A stretch of 64,000 nt of DNA from Anoplolepis gracilipes. Its lineage: Eukaryota; Arthropoda; Insecta; Hymenoptera; Formicidae. The stretch spans positions 13,566,501-13,630,500 of the forward strand of contig NC_132976.1 of the NCBI RefSeq assembly GCF_047496725.1, given 5' to 3'. Of the stretch, positions 42,509 through 52,379 are shown piece by piece. The position numbers and the translations under genes were made by a program. The notes under the pieces were generated by a model that saw nothing but the letters and a program-made list of their open reading frames with translations, did no database searches and had not been told where the DNA came from. Numbering within the stretch: the stretch's first letter is position 1; the number at the start of each line of letters is the position of its first letter.

Positions 42509-43057
42509 ATGGATAAAAATAATGACGGTTTTGAGAATGTCAGAGATAATGATGATGATTATTTAATGATCATTTCTGACGAAGAGGAATCGGACATTGA
42601 AGTGCCACTCTTAGAACTATCTAGTGATGATGAAAATAATGACAACATTGGGAATATCGGTTTAGATGATATTGATAATAATGGTGATGATAATATGGAT
42701 GATTCTGACGAAGAGGGATCGGACATTGAAGTACCACTCTTAGAGGACAGTGACTATAATAGTAACGAAAGTGTTTTTTCGGACAGAATCTATCGTGATA
42801 TAGACTTACCGGAGATTAATTCGTATGATGGACTAAAAAGAATGTGTTGCCTATATTTTTATTATGCAACTACAGATGGTACTTATTTCTGCACATCGTG
42901 TTTTATGAGAGTGGCGGAACTTTTTGATGATATTCGTGCTGTGCGGGCACACGCAATTAATATTTACTCATTAATTCTCGGACTATTTTGTAGCGAGTGT
43001 CGAAATCCGTTATATCAAATATTACCTTGTAATATGTGTCCGATTTGTATAACATAA
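42509..43057 (+). CDS. Gene E: acidic protein with Cys-pair (zinc-type) C-terminus
   Basis: 182 codons, intact. The first half is Asp/Glu/Asn-rich with a duplicated block (EESDIEVPLLE twice). The second half has CX2C pairs: RMCC, FCTSC, FCSEC and CNMCPIC, likely binding zinc. There is no signal peptide. A relative with the same architecture lies at 46263-46667 (minus). It follows gene B and precedes gene D within the right half of the element. Possibly a transcription or host-interaction factor, but nothing in the sequence proves that. Confidence 0.65.
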   Translation: MDKNNDGFENVRDNDDDYLMIISDEEESDIEVPLLELSSDDENNDNIGNIGLDDIDNNGDDNMDDSDEEGSDIEVPLLEDSDYNSNESVFSDRIYRDIDLPEINSYDGLKRMCCLYFYYATTDGTYFCTSCFMRVAELFDDIRAVRAHAINIYSLILGLFCSECRNPLYQILPCNMCPICIT

Positions 43058-43150
43058 GACTTGTGTGAAAACAACAAAAACTATTATTGTGTAAGTGTCG
43101 CACATACACCGAGGACTTATGTGTGAAAACACCAAAAACTATTATTGTTA
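43058..43150. repeat. Short direct duplication after gene E
   Basis: TGTGTGAAAACA followed by AACTATTATTGT occurs twice (about 43060 and 43120), 60 bp apart. Confidence 0.7.
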
Positions 43151-43169
43151 CGCATGGGTGCGTGATGAT

Positions 43170-43376
43170 GTTCCGGGGCCTGAGATCTCGACGTGGGGTA
43201 TTAGCATTTGTATGCGGATATATTCAGCTTCCGCAGGCTGTTCGGAGAGGAGCCCCTCGTATTGTAAGTATGCGCAAATTTTAAATATTTTTTAAAGTAC
43301 TAAGAAAAATGTTCATTTCTGTTACAGACGCAGCCATGACGAGTTCCCCCTCCGCCTCGCTCCAACAGATTTTTAA
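43170..43376 (+). pseudogene. Gene D, right terminal-repeat copy (3' part)
   Basis: The end of exon 2 (GVLAFVCGYIQLPQ-like frame or, in the gene D frame, the LFGEEP block) runs to 43263; intron 43264-43327 has GTAAGT and CTGTTACAG borders; exon 3 at 43328-43376 reads RSHDEFPLRLAPTDF then TAA. Exon 1 is missing. This copy shows that gene D reads through into exon 3, unlike the left copy, which has TAA before the donor. Confidence 0.65.
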
Positions 43377-44116
43377 TTTTTAAAATTTTTATATCTTTTA
43401 AATTTTTAAATTTATATCTTTTTAAATTTTTAATTTTAAAACACACAACACACACACACACATACACACACACATACACTTTATATGTATACACATACAC
43501 ACTTTTTAAATAAAAATTTATGTTAAACTCATATAAGTAAATAAGTAATATATATATAAATATATATTACTTATTTGCGCCTTCTTCATCTATCCCATCC
43601 TTCTTCCTCTGTATTAGATATAATTAGATAATAAGATATATAATAAGATAACATTTAACGTTGCAAACGCCTATAGCACTGTCTCTCTCTACCGCTTTGC
43701 GAACGCCTATAACACTGTCTCTCTCTACCGCGTTGCGAACGCCTATCGCGTCATTACCATGGTGATATAAAAAATTTATTAATATTAATCTAATTATTTA
43801 TTGCAAATATACATTATGGATAAACAGAGTGGGGTGAATATTTTATCTATAACAGTTGACATTCCTCTCTCTTACCATCAGACCTCCGCAATCAGTCGGA
43901 GAGGACACTTCCTCCACCTGCGGAGGCAAATGTACCCCCTCCCTTCCCTCTTCCCCCTCAACCTGGGGGACACGTAGGTACCCCCCCTTTCCCTTCAATC
44001 TGGGGGACATTTGGTACCTCCCTCCCATATCAGTACCGGGGAGTGAGATAATCAGTTCCCCCGCTTACTTCACCTCCCTCAGATCCCTGTATTAGTACTC
44101 TCTTATATTATCTACT
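43270..44116. repeat. Right terminal inverted repeat of the Polinton-like element
   Basis: Mirrors 18834-20350 in order but lacks the CT-rich block and has only about three minisatellite units (43660-43755). It contains TTACCATGGTGATATAAA next to the GC-rich terminal module and ends at 44116, followed by TAAGTC. Confidence 0.8.
43377..43650. other. Terminal-repeat AT tail with CA microsatellite
   Basis: AT-rich with AC repeats (43440-43475). Corresponds to the inverse of about 20000-20265. Confidence 0.6.
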
Positions 44117-44170
44117 TAAGTCTATTATTAATTTCATTAATTTAATCTTATATTCTTTATATTTGTAAAC

Positions 44171-44476
44171 ATGCCAAAAGAAATACGTCACTTATCTAAG
44201 CGTAGAATCAATCAGTTAATAATTCTACAAATTGCTAAGTTTCGCAGTGAAAGTTATAATGTATACAGAAATAACGATATCATTCAAGATTTAAAAGTTG
44301 GACTTGATTTAAATACTAATTCGTTAGAAACTATACCAATCTTAGAAAGTAACAATAATTCAGATACTATAGTGTTAAAAAATAAAGATAATATTTTAAT
44401 TAACCCAGGCAGCATGTTAATGTTTCTTAAATGTATGTTGAATGTTATAACCATAACTAAAATAATTGTTATCTGA
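44171..44476 (+). CDS. 101-aa ORF, possible first exon of an element gene
   Basis: MPKEIRHLSKRRINQLIILQ start, then a charged and Asn-rich stretch. The opening resembles the N-termini of insect CACTA-like or DUF4806 gene products, but I cannot assign it. It begins 54 bp outside the Polinton-like insertion, whose target site lies in its upstream region. It probably had a continuation that the small element at 44.5-47.3 kb interrupts. Confidence 0.35.
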   Translation: MPKEIRHLSKRRINQLIILQIAKFRSESYNVYRNNDIIQDLKVGLDLNTNSLETIPILESNNNSDTIVLKNKDNILINPGSMLMFLKCMLNVITITKIIVI

Positions 44477-44609
44477 GTGTTAGTAGTTCGCGCCTAACTA
44501 ATGTTCGAGAAATATAATTTTTATTTCAAAAAGTGTGTGTGTGTATACATATAAAGTGTATGTGTGTGTGTGGATAAAATAAAATAAAATTAAAATAAAG
44601 GGAGGGAGA

Positions 44610-45194
44610 GAGAACGCGCAGCATCTCTGAAATAGAAAAAGGAACATTTTTATTAGTATTTTAAAATATATTTATAATTTGAGCATATTATGTAGAGATA
44701 CTTACAATACGAGAGGATCCTCTCCGAATAAGCTGCGGAGGTCAAATATGTCCGCGTACATGTGGGGTGCGCAGCATCTATGTCGCGAGCCTTTGGGGCC
44801 ATCACACCATAAATCCTCCCATTTTTCAGACTCCTTTCGACAGGTCCGCACCCAGCGCACATTCTCCATGTGCGCTATATTTATGTATCCCGGGATGTGG
44901 TGGTGGGAACGATATTCGTAATGCTGTAAAAGATAAAAACGTATACATATAAATATATTATAAATATATTATAAAAGATAAAGCGTATAAAATAATAAAA
45001 TAATAAAATAATAAAAAAAAACTACTTACATTGTCGAATAAAACCTCCAGTAATGCTCGAAACAGAGCGCGGGCCAAACTCTTCGCTCGACGAAGTGAAC
45101 GGCGATGGTATCGCCTATCAATCCATTCGGGAAGTGCCATGCGACGGTACCCCGTCTCAAAAACCGCGTCGAGAAATGATATTATTCGCGACAT
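44610..45194 (-). CDS. Gene D, copy in the small element (2-3 exons)
   Basis: Exon 1 45194-45030 (MSRIISFLDAVFETGY, then RSLRRAKSLARALFRALLEV), intron with GTAAGT and TTTTACAG borders, exon 2 44924-44706 (IPGYINIAHMENVRWVRT, WEDLWCDGP, MYADIFDLRSLFGEDPL), then GTAAGT; a short exon 3 may start at about 44627 after ATTTCAG. No stop in exons 1 and 2. Same intron position as the left large-element copy. A basic N-terminal half plus an acidic C-terminal half; function unknown. Its start overlaps the end of gene C by 13 bp. Confidence 0.65.
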
Positions 45195-45379
45195 TTTTTT
45201 AAAAAACTTTTCATAGAATATACTAACTGGACTACAGTCAGGCACTTTATGACTGCCTCAGCGGAGACCAGGAACGTCTCGAAAAAAAAAGAGTAGGGGA
45301 TGTGCAGAACTTCTCCGTTTACCACATGTGTGTATTCATTGAGTGAGAGACAAGCCGCTTTCTTCTCTCTTCTAAAAAG

Positions 45380-45410
<31 letters not shown>

Positions 45411-45490
45411 CTTTTCATCAGTAGCAACCTCTCTTTTCGGAGATGCTTCATTTTTGCAACAACAGGATCCTCAAATTGTAAAATTTTTTT
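45182..45490 (-). CDS. Gene C, copy in the small element (5' end missing)
   Basis: Open from about 45486 (LQFEDPVVAKMKHLRKERLL) through a Lys/Arg/Glu-rich stretch, then a less charged end with HIPYSFFFETFLVSAEAVI, stop at 45182. The first ~45 codons seen in the other copies are absent; a T-rich run replaces them. The TTTC microsatellite (45385-45412) lies in the charged stretch. Confidence 0.5.
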
Positions 45491-45499
45491 TTTTAATTT

Positions 45500-45890
45500 T
45501 AATTATAGGTTTTTAAAATAATTTTTATATCTTAATATCTTAATAGAGGAGGAAGGAAGGGAGGACATTTTATTCTAAAGTAAATTATACGTTTTATAAT
45601 TAATAATATTTTATTCAAGAAGGTGTGTGTGTGTATTTATTTACAAAAAATTTGTGTGTGTGTGTGTGTATGTGAATTTAAAAAATAAAAAAAAAGATAT
45701 AAAAAATATAAAGACTGCACGACGATGGTCGAGCGGTACGGCACGATGGCCACTACTGCTGCGAGGTGCTGGAGAGGATGATCGGGCGGTGGTGGTGGCG
45801 TCCAGGTAGGGCTCTTGCATAACAGAAAAAAATTTATTAATATTTTCATAATTTGAAAAAGAATACTTACACATCAAAGATTACTTACAA
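45500..45890. other. AT-rich tail with GT microsatellites
   Basis: Parallels the gene D tail: GT runs at 45620-45672, and a possible exon near 45725-45823 (Pro/Thr-rich) preceded by TGTTATGCAAG on the minus strand and spliced to the GTAAGT after 45891. No clear protein. Confidence 0.4.
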
Positions 45891-46187
45891 TTACTGATCG
45901 GAATCAGTATCAGAATCTATATCATTATCGATGACATGTTGTAGATACAACAGCCATTTGATATGTTCACGGATTTCCCGATGGATTTCTTGCAACTGCT
46001 TAGAACATGCTTGCCGATTCCCGCCTGGCAAACAACAATTCTCGCAAGGCTTTCCTCTTAGTCTATCGTTTTCACTAGTCTATATATAAGATCGTAGATT
46101 GGAGATTATGGTTGAAGAATTTTTTACACCAAGTTCGCGATTTCGTTGAAACTGCACCACCGTATTCAATAGTTTTTTGCTCACCAT
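45891..46187 (-). pseudogene. Gene C-like ORF with one TAG
   Basis: 98 codons from ATG 46187 (VVQFQRNRELGV near the start, like gene C) to TAA 45891, interrupted by TAG at 46080-46082. The second half has CENC and a CSKQLQEIHREIREHIKW helix and ends in an acidic DSDTDSD tail just before a GTAAGT. The close start motif but different remainder suggests a diverged gene C relative. Confidence 0.5.
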
Positions 46188-46262
46188 TTTCACAGCACTT
46201 AGTCCTAGCAATGTCTACAAAAGTTTATTGCTACGCACAAAAACGGCACACACTACATGCTA

Positions 46263-46667
46263 TTATTTGGCACATGAATGTCCACAGTTATTGCATGAGT
46301 TCCAACCGTGATGAATATATTGTCCAGTTTGGTGTTTGTACACAATTTTACCATGTGTATATGAGTCTTGTACTTCAATGGAACATCCAGAACAAAACTT
46401 CTCACTATTTCCTTCGTCGTACTTTTCCACTTCATAATAAAATATGATGTTGCACATTTGCTGTCGTTCGGTTATATCTCGCAAGTCTTTACGCATTAAC
46501 GGCACTACTTGTTCATTTGAATAATCTTCGGGATCACTTTCATAATCGGAGTCAGTTACTATTTTCACTTCTTCATCCATTTCTTCATCGATTTTTTCTT
46601 CATCGTTCATATCTTCATCACTGTCGTCGATGATAATCACATCTTCATTGTTTTCGATGACAATCAC
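46263..46667 (-). CDS. Gene E relative in the small element
   Basis: 134 codons, intact: Asp/Glu-rich first half (DDSDEDMNDEEKIDEEMDEE), then MRKDLRDITERQQMC and Cys pairs (FCSGC, CNNCGHSC). Same layout as gene E at 42509-43057, with low sequence identity. Two independent copies keeping the layout argue for a real protein. Confidence 0.6.
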   Translation of the reverse strand: MIVIENNEDVIIIDDSDEDMNDEEKIDEEMDEEVKIVTDSDYESDPEDYSNEQVVPLMRKDLRDITERQQMCNIIFYYEVEKYDEGNSEKFCSGCSIEVQDSYTHGKIVYKHQTGQYIHHGWNSCNNCGHSCAK

Positions 46668-46724
46668 ATCCTCTGCTTCTATATTTGCACTTAATAGAAC
46701 GACACTCGACGACTGCTGAATACG

Positions 46725-47150
46725 TTTTAACGCGGAGACAAATTCACAAATTCGAGCAGCCGAACGTTGGCGCTGATGCGTTGCATTCTTTCCTTAATAA
46801 TTATGGGAGATGTCTGACTTCAGTTTTATGGGAGATTTTCTGCGAGGGTGCAAAGCTGCCGAACGTCGGCGCTTAAAATCTCTTCTTCTATAATATCCTA
46901 ATAGTCATAAAATGATCATAAAAATTAGAAAAAAAAACAGTTTTATGGGATCTAGAGCGCCCACTTATATATTCGAGCAGCCGAACGTTGGCGCAGTTGC
47001 AATTCTTCCTTAAAATAATAAGGAAGATGTCTCACTTCAGTTTTATGGGAGATTTTCCGCGAGGGTGCAAAGCTGCCGAACGCCGGCGCTTAAAATCCTA
47101 ATGATAAAAAATGATCATAAGAATTAGAAAAAAAGTTTTATGGCTTCTAA
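46725..47150. repeat. ~240-bp direct repeat, two copies
   Basis: ATTCGAGCAGCCGAACGTTG and GGGTGCAAAGCTGCCGAACG occur in both units (46735-46965 and 46974-47150). Each unit also contains a short hairpin, since CAGCCGAACGTTGGCGC and GCGCCGACGTTCGGCAGC-type ends are inverted. Confidence 0.8.
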
Positions 47151-47189
47151 AGTGCTTCAGCTATAAACATCTGCTTTCGAACGTAAGTA

Positions 47190-47318
47190 GGGCCCTTCAC
47201 CTCTCGCTTCCCCCCTTCTCGTAACACCAGACCCCTCGCGCCTCTCAGATACACTCGTCCTCGCCCTCCCCTCGAGCTCCTGGGTTAGAATCCCCTCCTT
47301 ATACCTACTTTCCAATTT
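47190..47318. repeat. Diverged Polinton-like terminal module
   Basis: GGGTTAGAATCCCCTCCTTA then TACCTACT parallels GGATTAGAACTCTC..TATCTACT of the other termini. Probably the right end of the small element. Confidence 0.5.
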
Positions 47319-47379
47319 AGAGGATAGAACAGATACTGCTTTAAAGCAGAATACTATACTTCTCGTCGTGAAACTAAGG

Positions 47380-48470
47380 AAAAATCTCCTTTAATTACAT
47401 CTTTGAAAAAACATATTTGTAACCGAAAAGCAAGAGCACATTCGACACCATCTTCTCCTTCAAAGCAATGAATTTTAAATCAGAATAGAGCACATTCTGC
47501 TTCACCCTCACCGTTAAAACAAAGTAAGTTTATTTGTAAGAATTTTGTGCTTTTGAGTGAATGTTATTTAATTTTTATCCAAAAATCGTAAAAAAAACTT
47601 TACTGTATTATTTTTATTTATTCGTACTTTTTTCTGTTTGATGTATTTGCATTATGTAGATTGTGTTAGTGAAGTACCTCTATTTTGTCCTTAAATAATA
47701 TTATTGCAGAAATTAATATGAGTTCATCTCAGTCTCTAGTTTCTAGTCCATCTGTCAGTACAGTTGACTCATCTTCATCTCTTAACTATAGTAATATTGC
47801 TGATTCTATCGTAAGCAAATCTGATCTACAAGACAGTAATGTTGAGAATTTACAAAAGGATAACTATGGCGCTGAACGTATTCATAGTAGCAGTCATGAC
47901 AGCAATGTAGATTCTGATCATGATAATCAAGTTGAATCAAAAAAGACCACTGGCATGGGTAATATCTTACAAATTTAAGTACTTCTTAAGGATTTGTGGT
48001 GTGTGAATACTAATTTATCTTCCATTACTATTATCATTGCAGATATGGTAAAAAATCTAGTTCATATGGTGAAGATTATAAAGGAAACTCAACGTAATCA
48101 TGAAATATTATTGGAGGAAATAGTGCAACGACTCAGGAATAAAGGGACAATTGTATCTCATCCTGAAGGAATGCCACAAATACCTCTTGAAAATATCAGT
48201 GCAGCAGAGAAAATGGAAAAATGTTTAGCTTCATCCAAAGCACAAATGGAATACCTAGTAAGTACAGATTTGAAATCCATTCAGTGGTTTCCACAGCAAA
48301 CCATAAAATATTCTTTTACAATAAATTTTTGGGATTGAAGAAAATGTGAAACATTTTCAGACCAAAAGATTTTCCACTGAAAGTGGAACATCAGTTCAAG
48401 AATGTGTTGATCGTATTATGAAAAAATTGCTCACACGAAATATGAAAATAATGAAAATAATCATACAACT
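47380..48470 (+). pseudogene. DUF4806-type gene relic
   Basis: Exon-like pieces: a Ser-rich segment (SSSQSLVSSPSVSTVDSSSS, 47715-47960) ending before GGTAATATC; a helical segment after TCATTGCAG at about 48042 (VKNLVHMVKIIKETQRNHEI, EGMPQIPLENISAAEKMEKC) ending before GTAAGT at about 48261; and a piece after TTTTCAG at about 48361 (TSVQECVDRIMKKLLT) that matches the start of the DUF4806 domain. It breaks off at about 48475, where the opposite-strand transposase remnant begins. Confidence 0.55.
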
Positions 48471-48479
48471 CCTGTGACA

Positions 48480-50787
48480 CTACTTGTTTAAGAGCAACTA
48501 CTCCTGCATATAGTAGAAAAAGTCGATATTCAGTCGCTTTCTATCGAGTAACATAGTGTAGGGAACGAGGTTGACGAGCAAACTCTCTTGGAATAAAAAT
48601 ACAAAAGTCTTTCAGGAGACAAGAAATTTTGTTTGTGTCTGATGCTCTCAATTTTGCTTTTGTTTTAGCTTTTCGTATAAGATAGTTAAGAAACCTTTTC
48701 GTCACTCCTTTTCACAATAGGTGCATAGAACACAAAGAGAATTGCGTAACAAACTTGATAGACAATTGAGTAAGTGGAGACACACCAATATGATGGTTTT
48801 CGTCTGTTCGGAGATTGAAAGATTCATCTGTTCTTGCAGTTGAACATTTAGGATCATAACATACTTTCGCACCATCATGATCACCTTCTTGTATACACCT
48901 GTCACATCCATTGTAGCCAGAGTGATGCTTGATACATTTTAAGTACGCACAAGCTGGTGCATCACAAATAAAGCAATTAACAAAAACTCTGAATATTTGA
49001 TGATTATAATTAATACCATCATTTTGGAGTGTTTTAAGCTCATCAATAAAATCCTTCAGGTACGAATCCAGTGGTTCCGGCTTGCCTGTTCCACAAAAAA
49101 GGCCAATCACAAATGGTCTTTGATCATATAATCCGATGCATCTACCTAGTATGGGCCAAACATCAACAGAACTGCTTTTAGAGACTGGCAAGCCATCAAT
49201 ATTTATATCTATATCTAATTGCAAAAAATTTGGTTTGATTTCACTCGCCATACGTTTCACGAGCCCCTGCTTAATACCAACGTGAATGTAACTACCATTA
49301 TTCAAAGGTTTAATATTCACACAGACTGGTGTTTGCACTATAGATCGTGGGTCTAAAGGCAAGTCAGGATGATAAGGTTTAAGTTCAGTTAACAACATTT
49401 TCAGCTGAGTCAAATTAACATGGGAAGAACAATACCATCTTCGAAGTCGTGCAACTAATGGCTCAACATCTGATTCTTGATTTGACTCTGACAAACTACT
49501 GTAACGGTGCACCTTTCCCGACGTCTCGGACTAACTCGTCGGTTCCAGGGTTCGGGAGAAGGGGAAGACTCTAATTGACGAGACCGGGTTTTCGTATGAC
49601 AATTGTTTATTTAGCAGTAGTATTTACATGTGGTTGGGTCGTGTGCTATATACATGTGTAGTTGTGTACGTGTGAGGTGTGTCTGTGAGTGTGTTGGCGA
49701 TGTGCGTGTGGGCGCAAGCGGACGGGGTCGGCAAGCGATATGTGTGCTTACAAGCTAGGCGTGTGGTTATTTACAAGCTAGGCGAGCGGTACGAGCGGTT
49801 ATCTACGAGCTAGGCGAGCGGTACGAGCGGTTATCTACGAGCTAGGCGGCGCAAGGTTACAGGCGGGTCGCAGTACATGCAAATTCTTACAAGCGAGACG
49901 GGTGCGCAACGGTTCGCGGTGCAACGCGACTATCTACTAACTGGGCGAGTCGCCGTACGATACTATTATCGCGGCGCGGTTATTTGCAAGCGGGCCGCCG
50001 GGGCGGCGATCAGGCGCGCTGCTGTCGATCACCGGGAACACCCGGCAGGAGAAGAGAGCACCCTTCTCCCGGATTGACCGTTGGCTGGGATCGCGGCCGC
50101 CGGGAACACCCGGCAGAAGGAGAGCACACCTTCCTTCCGGATCGCGGGGTCGAGAACGGAGTCGGTCACCGGGAACGCCCGGCAGAAGAAGAGAACGGTC
50201 AAGAAAGAGAGGATTGAATCTAGCTGCTGGCTTCGCTTCGGAGCATAGCTTTGAGGCTCTTGTCCGGCCGGATTCAGGATCAGGACAGGTGTCTGGTCAT
50301 CGGTCGGTCGGGCTTATATACCCGAGAGCCTTCCCTCTCTCTCGTATCATGCGAGAGAGACCCTTCCGTTCCCAGTAGCGTGCGCGATTGTCGCGCGGTG
50401 GGACGCACATAGGCGCCGGGTCTCTCAAATTCGGGGCAGACGTTCGGCCCCGAGACCGTTCGTAACGATGTTCGTTACACTACTGTCAATATAATCAGTA
50501 AAAATGTCAGTCTTTTTTGTCGGATGTAATACTACATTTGTAGAAAATGTTTGTAAAACAGAATTGTCTTCAGCATCACAATTAGTTTGAGTAAAATACA
50601 CAGAATAGTCAATCGAAGAGATTGTGGGTTCAGAAGAATTTGCGTTTGCAGAGCAAATAATGGCAGCAGAATTATTTGTATGTGATGTCTCCTCTTCCAA
50701 AAAGAAATCGTTATCCGATATGTTTTGTATTGCTCTCTTTGCTATTTTCTGAATTTGACGTTGAGAGTGAACTTTTCTTTTTGACAT
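48480..50787 (-). pseudogene. CACTA-like (Transposase_21) transposase split by a solo LTR
   Basis: The N-terminus starts MSKRKVHSQRQIQKIAKRAI at 50787 and is open to 50480; after the LTR the frame resumes at 49499 and is open to 48712, with SSSVDVWPILGRCIGLYDQR, FVIGLFCGTGKPEPLDSYL, CIKHHSGYNGCDRC. A frameshift near 48712 leads to GVTKRFLNYLIRKA and then RQPRSLHYVTR near 48560, equal in position to the block in the palindrome arms. It ends abruptly at about 48480. Before these lesions it was a near-complete transposase. Confidence 0.75.
49500..50479 (+). mobile_element. Solo LTR (980 bp) with 4-bp target duplication
   Basis: Begins TGTAACGGTGCACC and ends GTTCGTTACA, with TG/CA termini and CTAC on both sides (49496-49499 and 50480-50483). 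GC-rich, unlike its surroundings, with a TTATATAC box near 50315. A short internal tandem repeat (GAGCGGTTATCTACGAGCTA, 49795-49850) and repeated CCGGGAACACCCGGCAG motifs are present. Probably left by recombination of a Ty3/gypsy-type element. Confidence 0.88.
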
Positions 50788-50799
50788 TTTGACAATTAT

Positions 50800-52379
50800 A
50801 TGTATATATTATTATAAAATATTTTTCTATAAAATATTTTTTTTAAAAATATCTTTTAGAATTTATATTCAAAAACACATACAATCAAACATGCTTCTGA
50901 ACCTTCTTACTTGAAATACACAAAAAGGTTTCAAAAAATTAACTTTCATCAATTATCATAGCTAAAACAGTCATCATTATTGCCTTTTTAAACTAATAAC
51001 TACTCAGATAGGAAAGTATGCAAAAAATTTTAGCATTATTTTATGCTAATATAATTGTAGTATTTAGCGAGAATCATCTTATTGTTAGCACATTTATTAT
51101 GGTGAAATATATTTTAAAAACTAATTTTGTAATTATTGCGAAAATTGTTACAGCATAAAATTATACAATTATTATTCAAGTATTGTTAAATAAAAATTTC
51201 ATAAAGAAGTTTGAAGGAAAATGCATGAGATATACATATATATACATATACATATTCTATTTCAAAATAATTTTGTCTACAATTTTCTCAATACATTCAT
51301 AACTTATTATTAGAAAATTCTCTTTTAGGAAAACATGTGTAGAATCACATGACAACAATTATTACGAAATTTTCCTATCTGGATAGTTATACCTAACCTC
51401 CATAACCGACTAGCTCATAGACTTATTAATACTTCAATATTCAAAGAAAGATTCCAGGCTATAATTCCCAAGAAAAGATATTAAGTTTACCTGACATAAT
51501 ATAAAGTTTCACTGTGAAATAATCTATTATACTTAATATCTATTATACTTAATAATCTATTATACTTAAATATTCACTTTGTTCACACACTGAAAAACCC
51601 GGCCGGCATGTTTAACATGCGACGTGTGGCGTGAGACAATGGCAGACAATGGCGCTTTGACTAGCAGAAAAAAACAGATATACTCTTTATTTCTTTTTTC
51701 TACCGGTAAAAAGTGACGATCAAGAGATACTGCTCGCTTTTTGATACGCGTAATAGCGCGTATCAAATGTTCCCTTATCGTCTTTTTCTATATATTATAT
51801 ATATTTACCAGAGAGTTATAAAAACACATTGATATATTTCTTTTACGTAAAATTTAAATATTTCATATAATACTTTTTGCTAATTTAATATTTTTTTATA
51901 CGCAAAACGGATAAAAAGAGAAATTTTAAATCAATTTTAATATGTGTGTATAAACTATTAAACTATTTTCATTTATGTAAAAATGCATGGAGAAAAAAAT
52001 GCAATGTCTCTGTATTAATTCATATCTCTCACTTTCTCATATTTTCCCTTTTCTCATCTCATCCTCCTTTTCCCTCATTTTTTTTGTCACTCACCTCTTG
52101 CTCCACTCCCACAATATCTTTTTATTAATTCCATTGTTGAGAAAATTCAAGGTTCGCGTATCTTTTGCCTTATTTTGATACAAGTATTTGAACAAAATGT
52201 TTCGAGAATATTCGCATCCGAACACAAATAACGGTAAATGTACAAAGTATATTTGCAACGTTCATTCAACATTTGGAGCCTAACTCATTCAATTAAGAAT
52301 TTTTTGGAATGTTAGCTAACTGTTCGGAATCAAACAGTAAACATATATAATACAAAACGAACATTCAGCGAACATTAGC
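50800..52379. other. AT-rich stretch, nothing firmly recognised
   Basis: 1.6 kb of AT-rich sequence. A short less AT-rich part (51580-51770) has CGCGTATCAAAAAGCGAG-like inverted motifs around 51735-51765. CACACTGAAAAACCC at 51585 vaguely recalls CACTA-type termini. No ORF longer than 70 codons looks real. Confidence 0.45.

Larger units (their letters stand above)
18834..44116. mobile_element. Polinton-like (Maverick/adintovirus-like) insertion, 25.3 kb
   Basis: Termini: AGTAGATAATATAAGAGAGT at 18834 and its inverse ending at 44116. The last ~100 bp of the two ends agree at more than 90 percent by eye, and terminal homology runs for over 300 bp. The six bases TAAGTC stand immediately outside both ends (18828-18833 and 44117-44122). 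AG at the termini and a 6-bp target duplication are what Polinton integrases produce. Between the ends lie a capsid-like gene, minor-capsid candidate, integrase, protein-primed-type polB and small spliced genes A-E. A hAT element, a foldback and two additional internal terminal modules (ending 32881 and 34512) show it is a composite of at least two related copies. Confidence 0.85.
44500..47318 (-). mobile_element. Small Polinton-related element with accessory genes only
   Basis: Contains gene D (44610-45194), gene C (45182-45490), a gene C-like ORF (45891-46187) and a gene E relative (46263-46667), all minus, and ends with a diverged terminal module (47190-47318, TTATACCTACT). No capsid, integrase or polymerase. 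The left terminus is not identifiable, so it may be truncated. It is clearly diverged from the large element and so represents another lineage. Confidence 0.55.
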
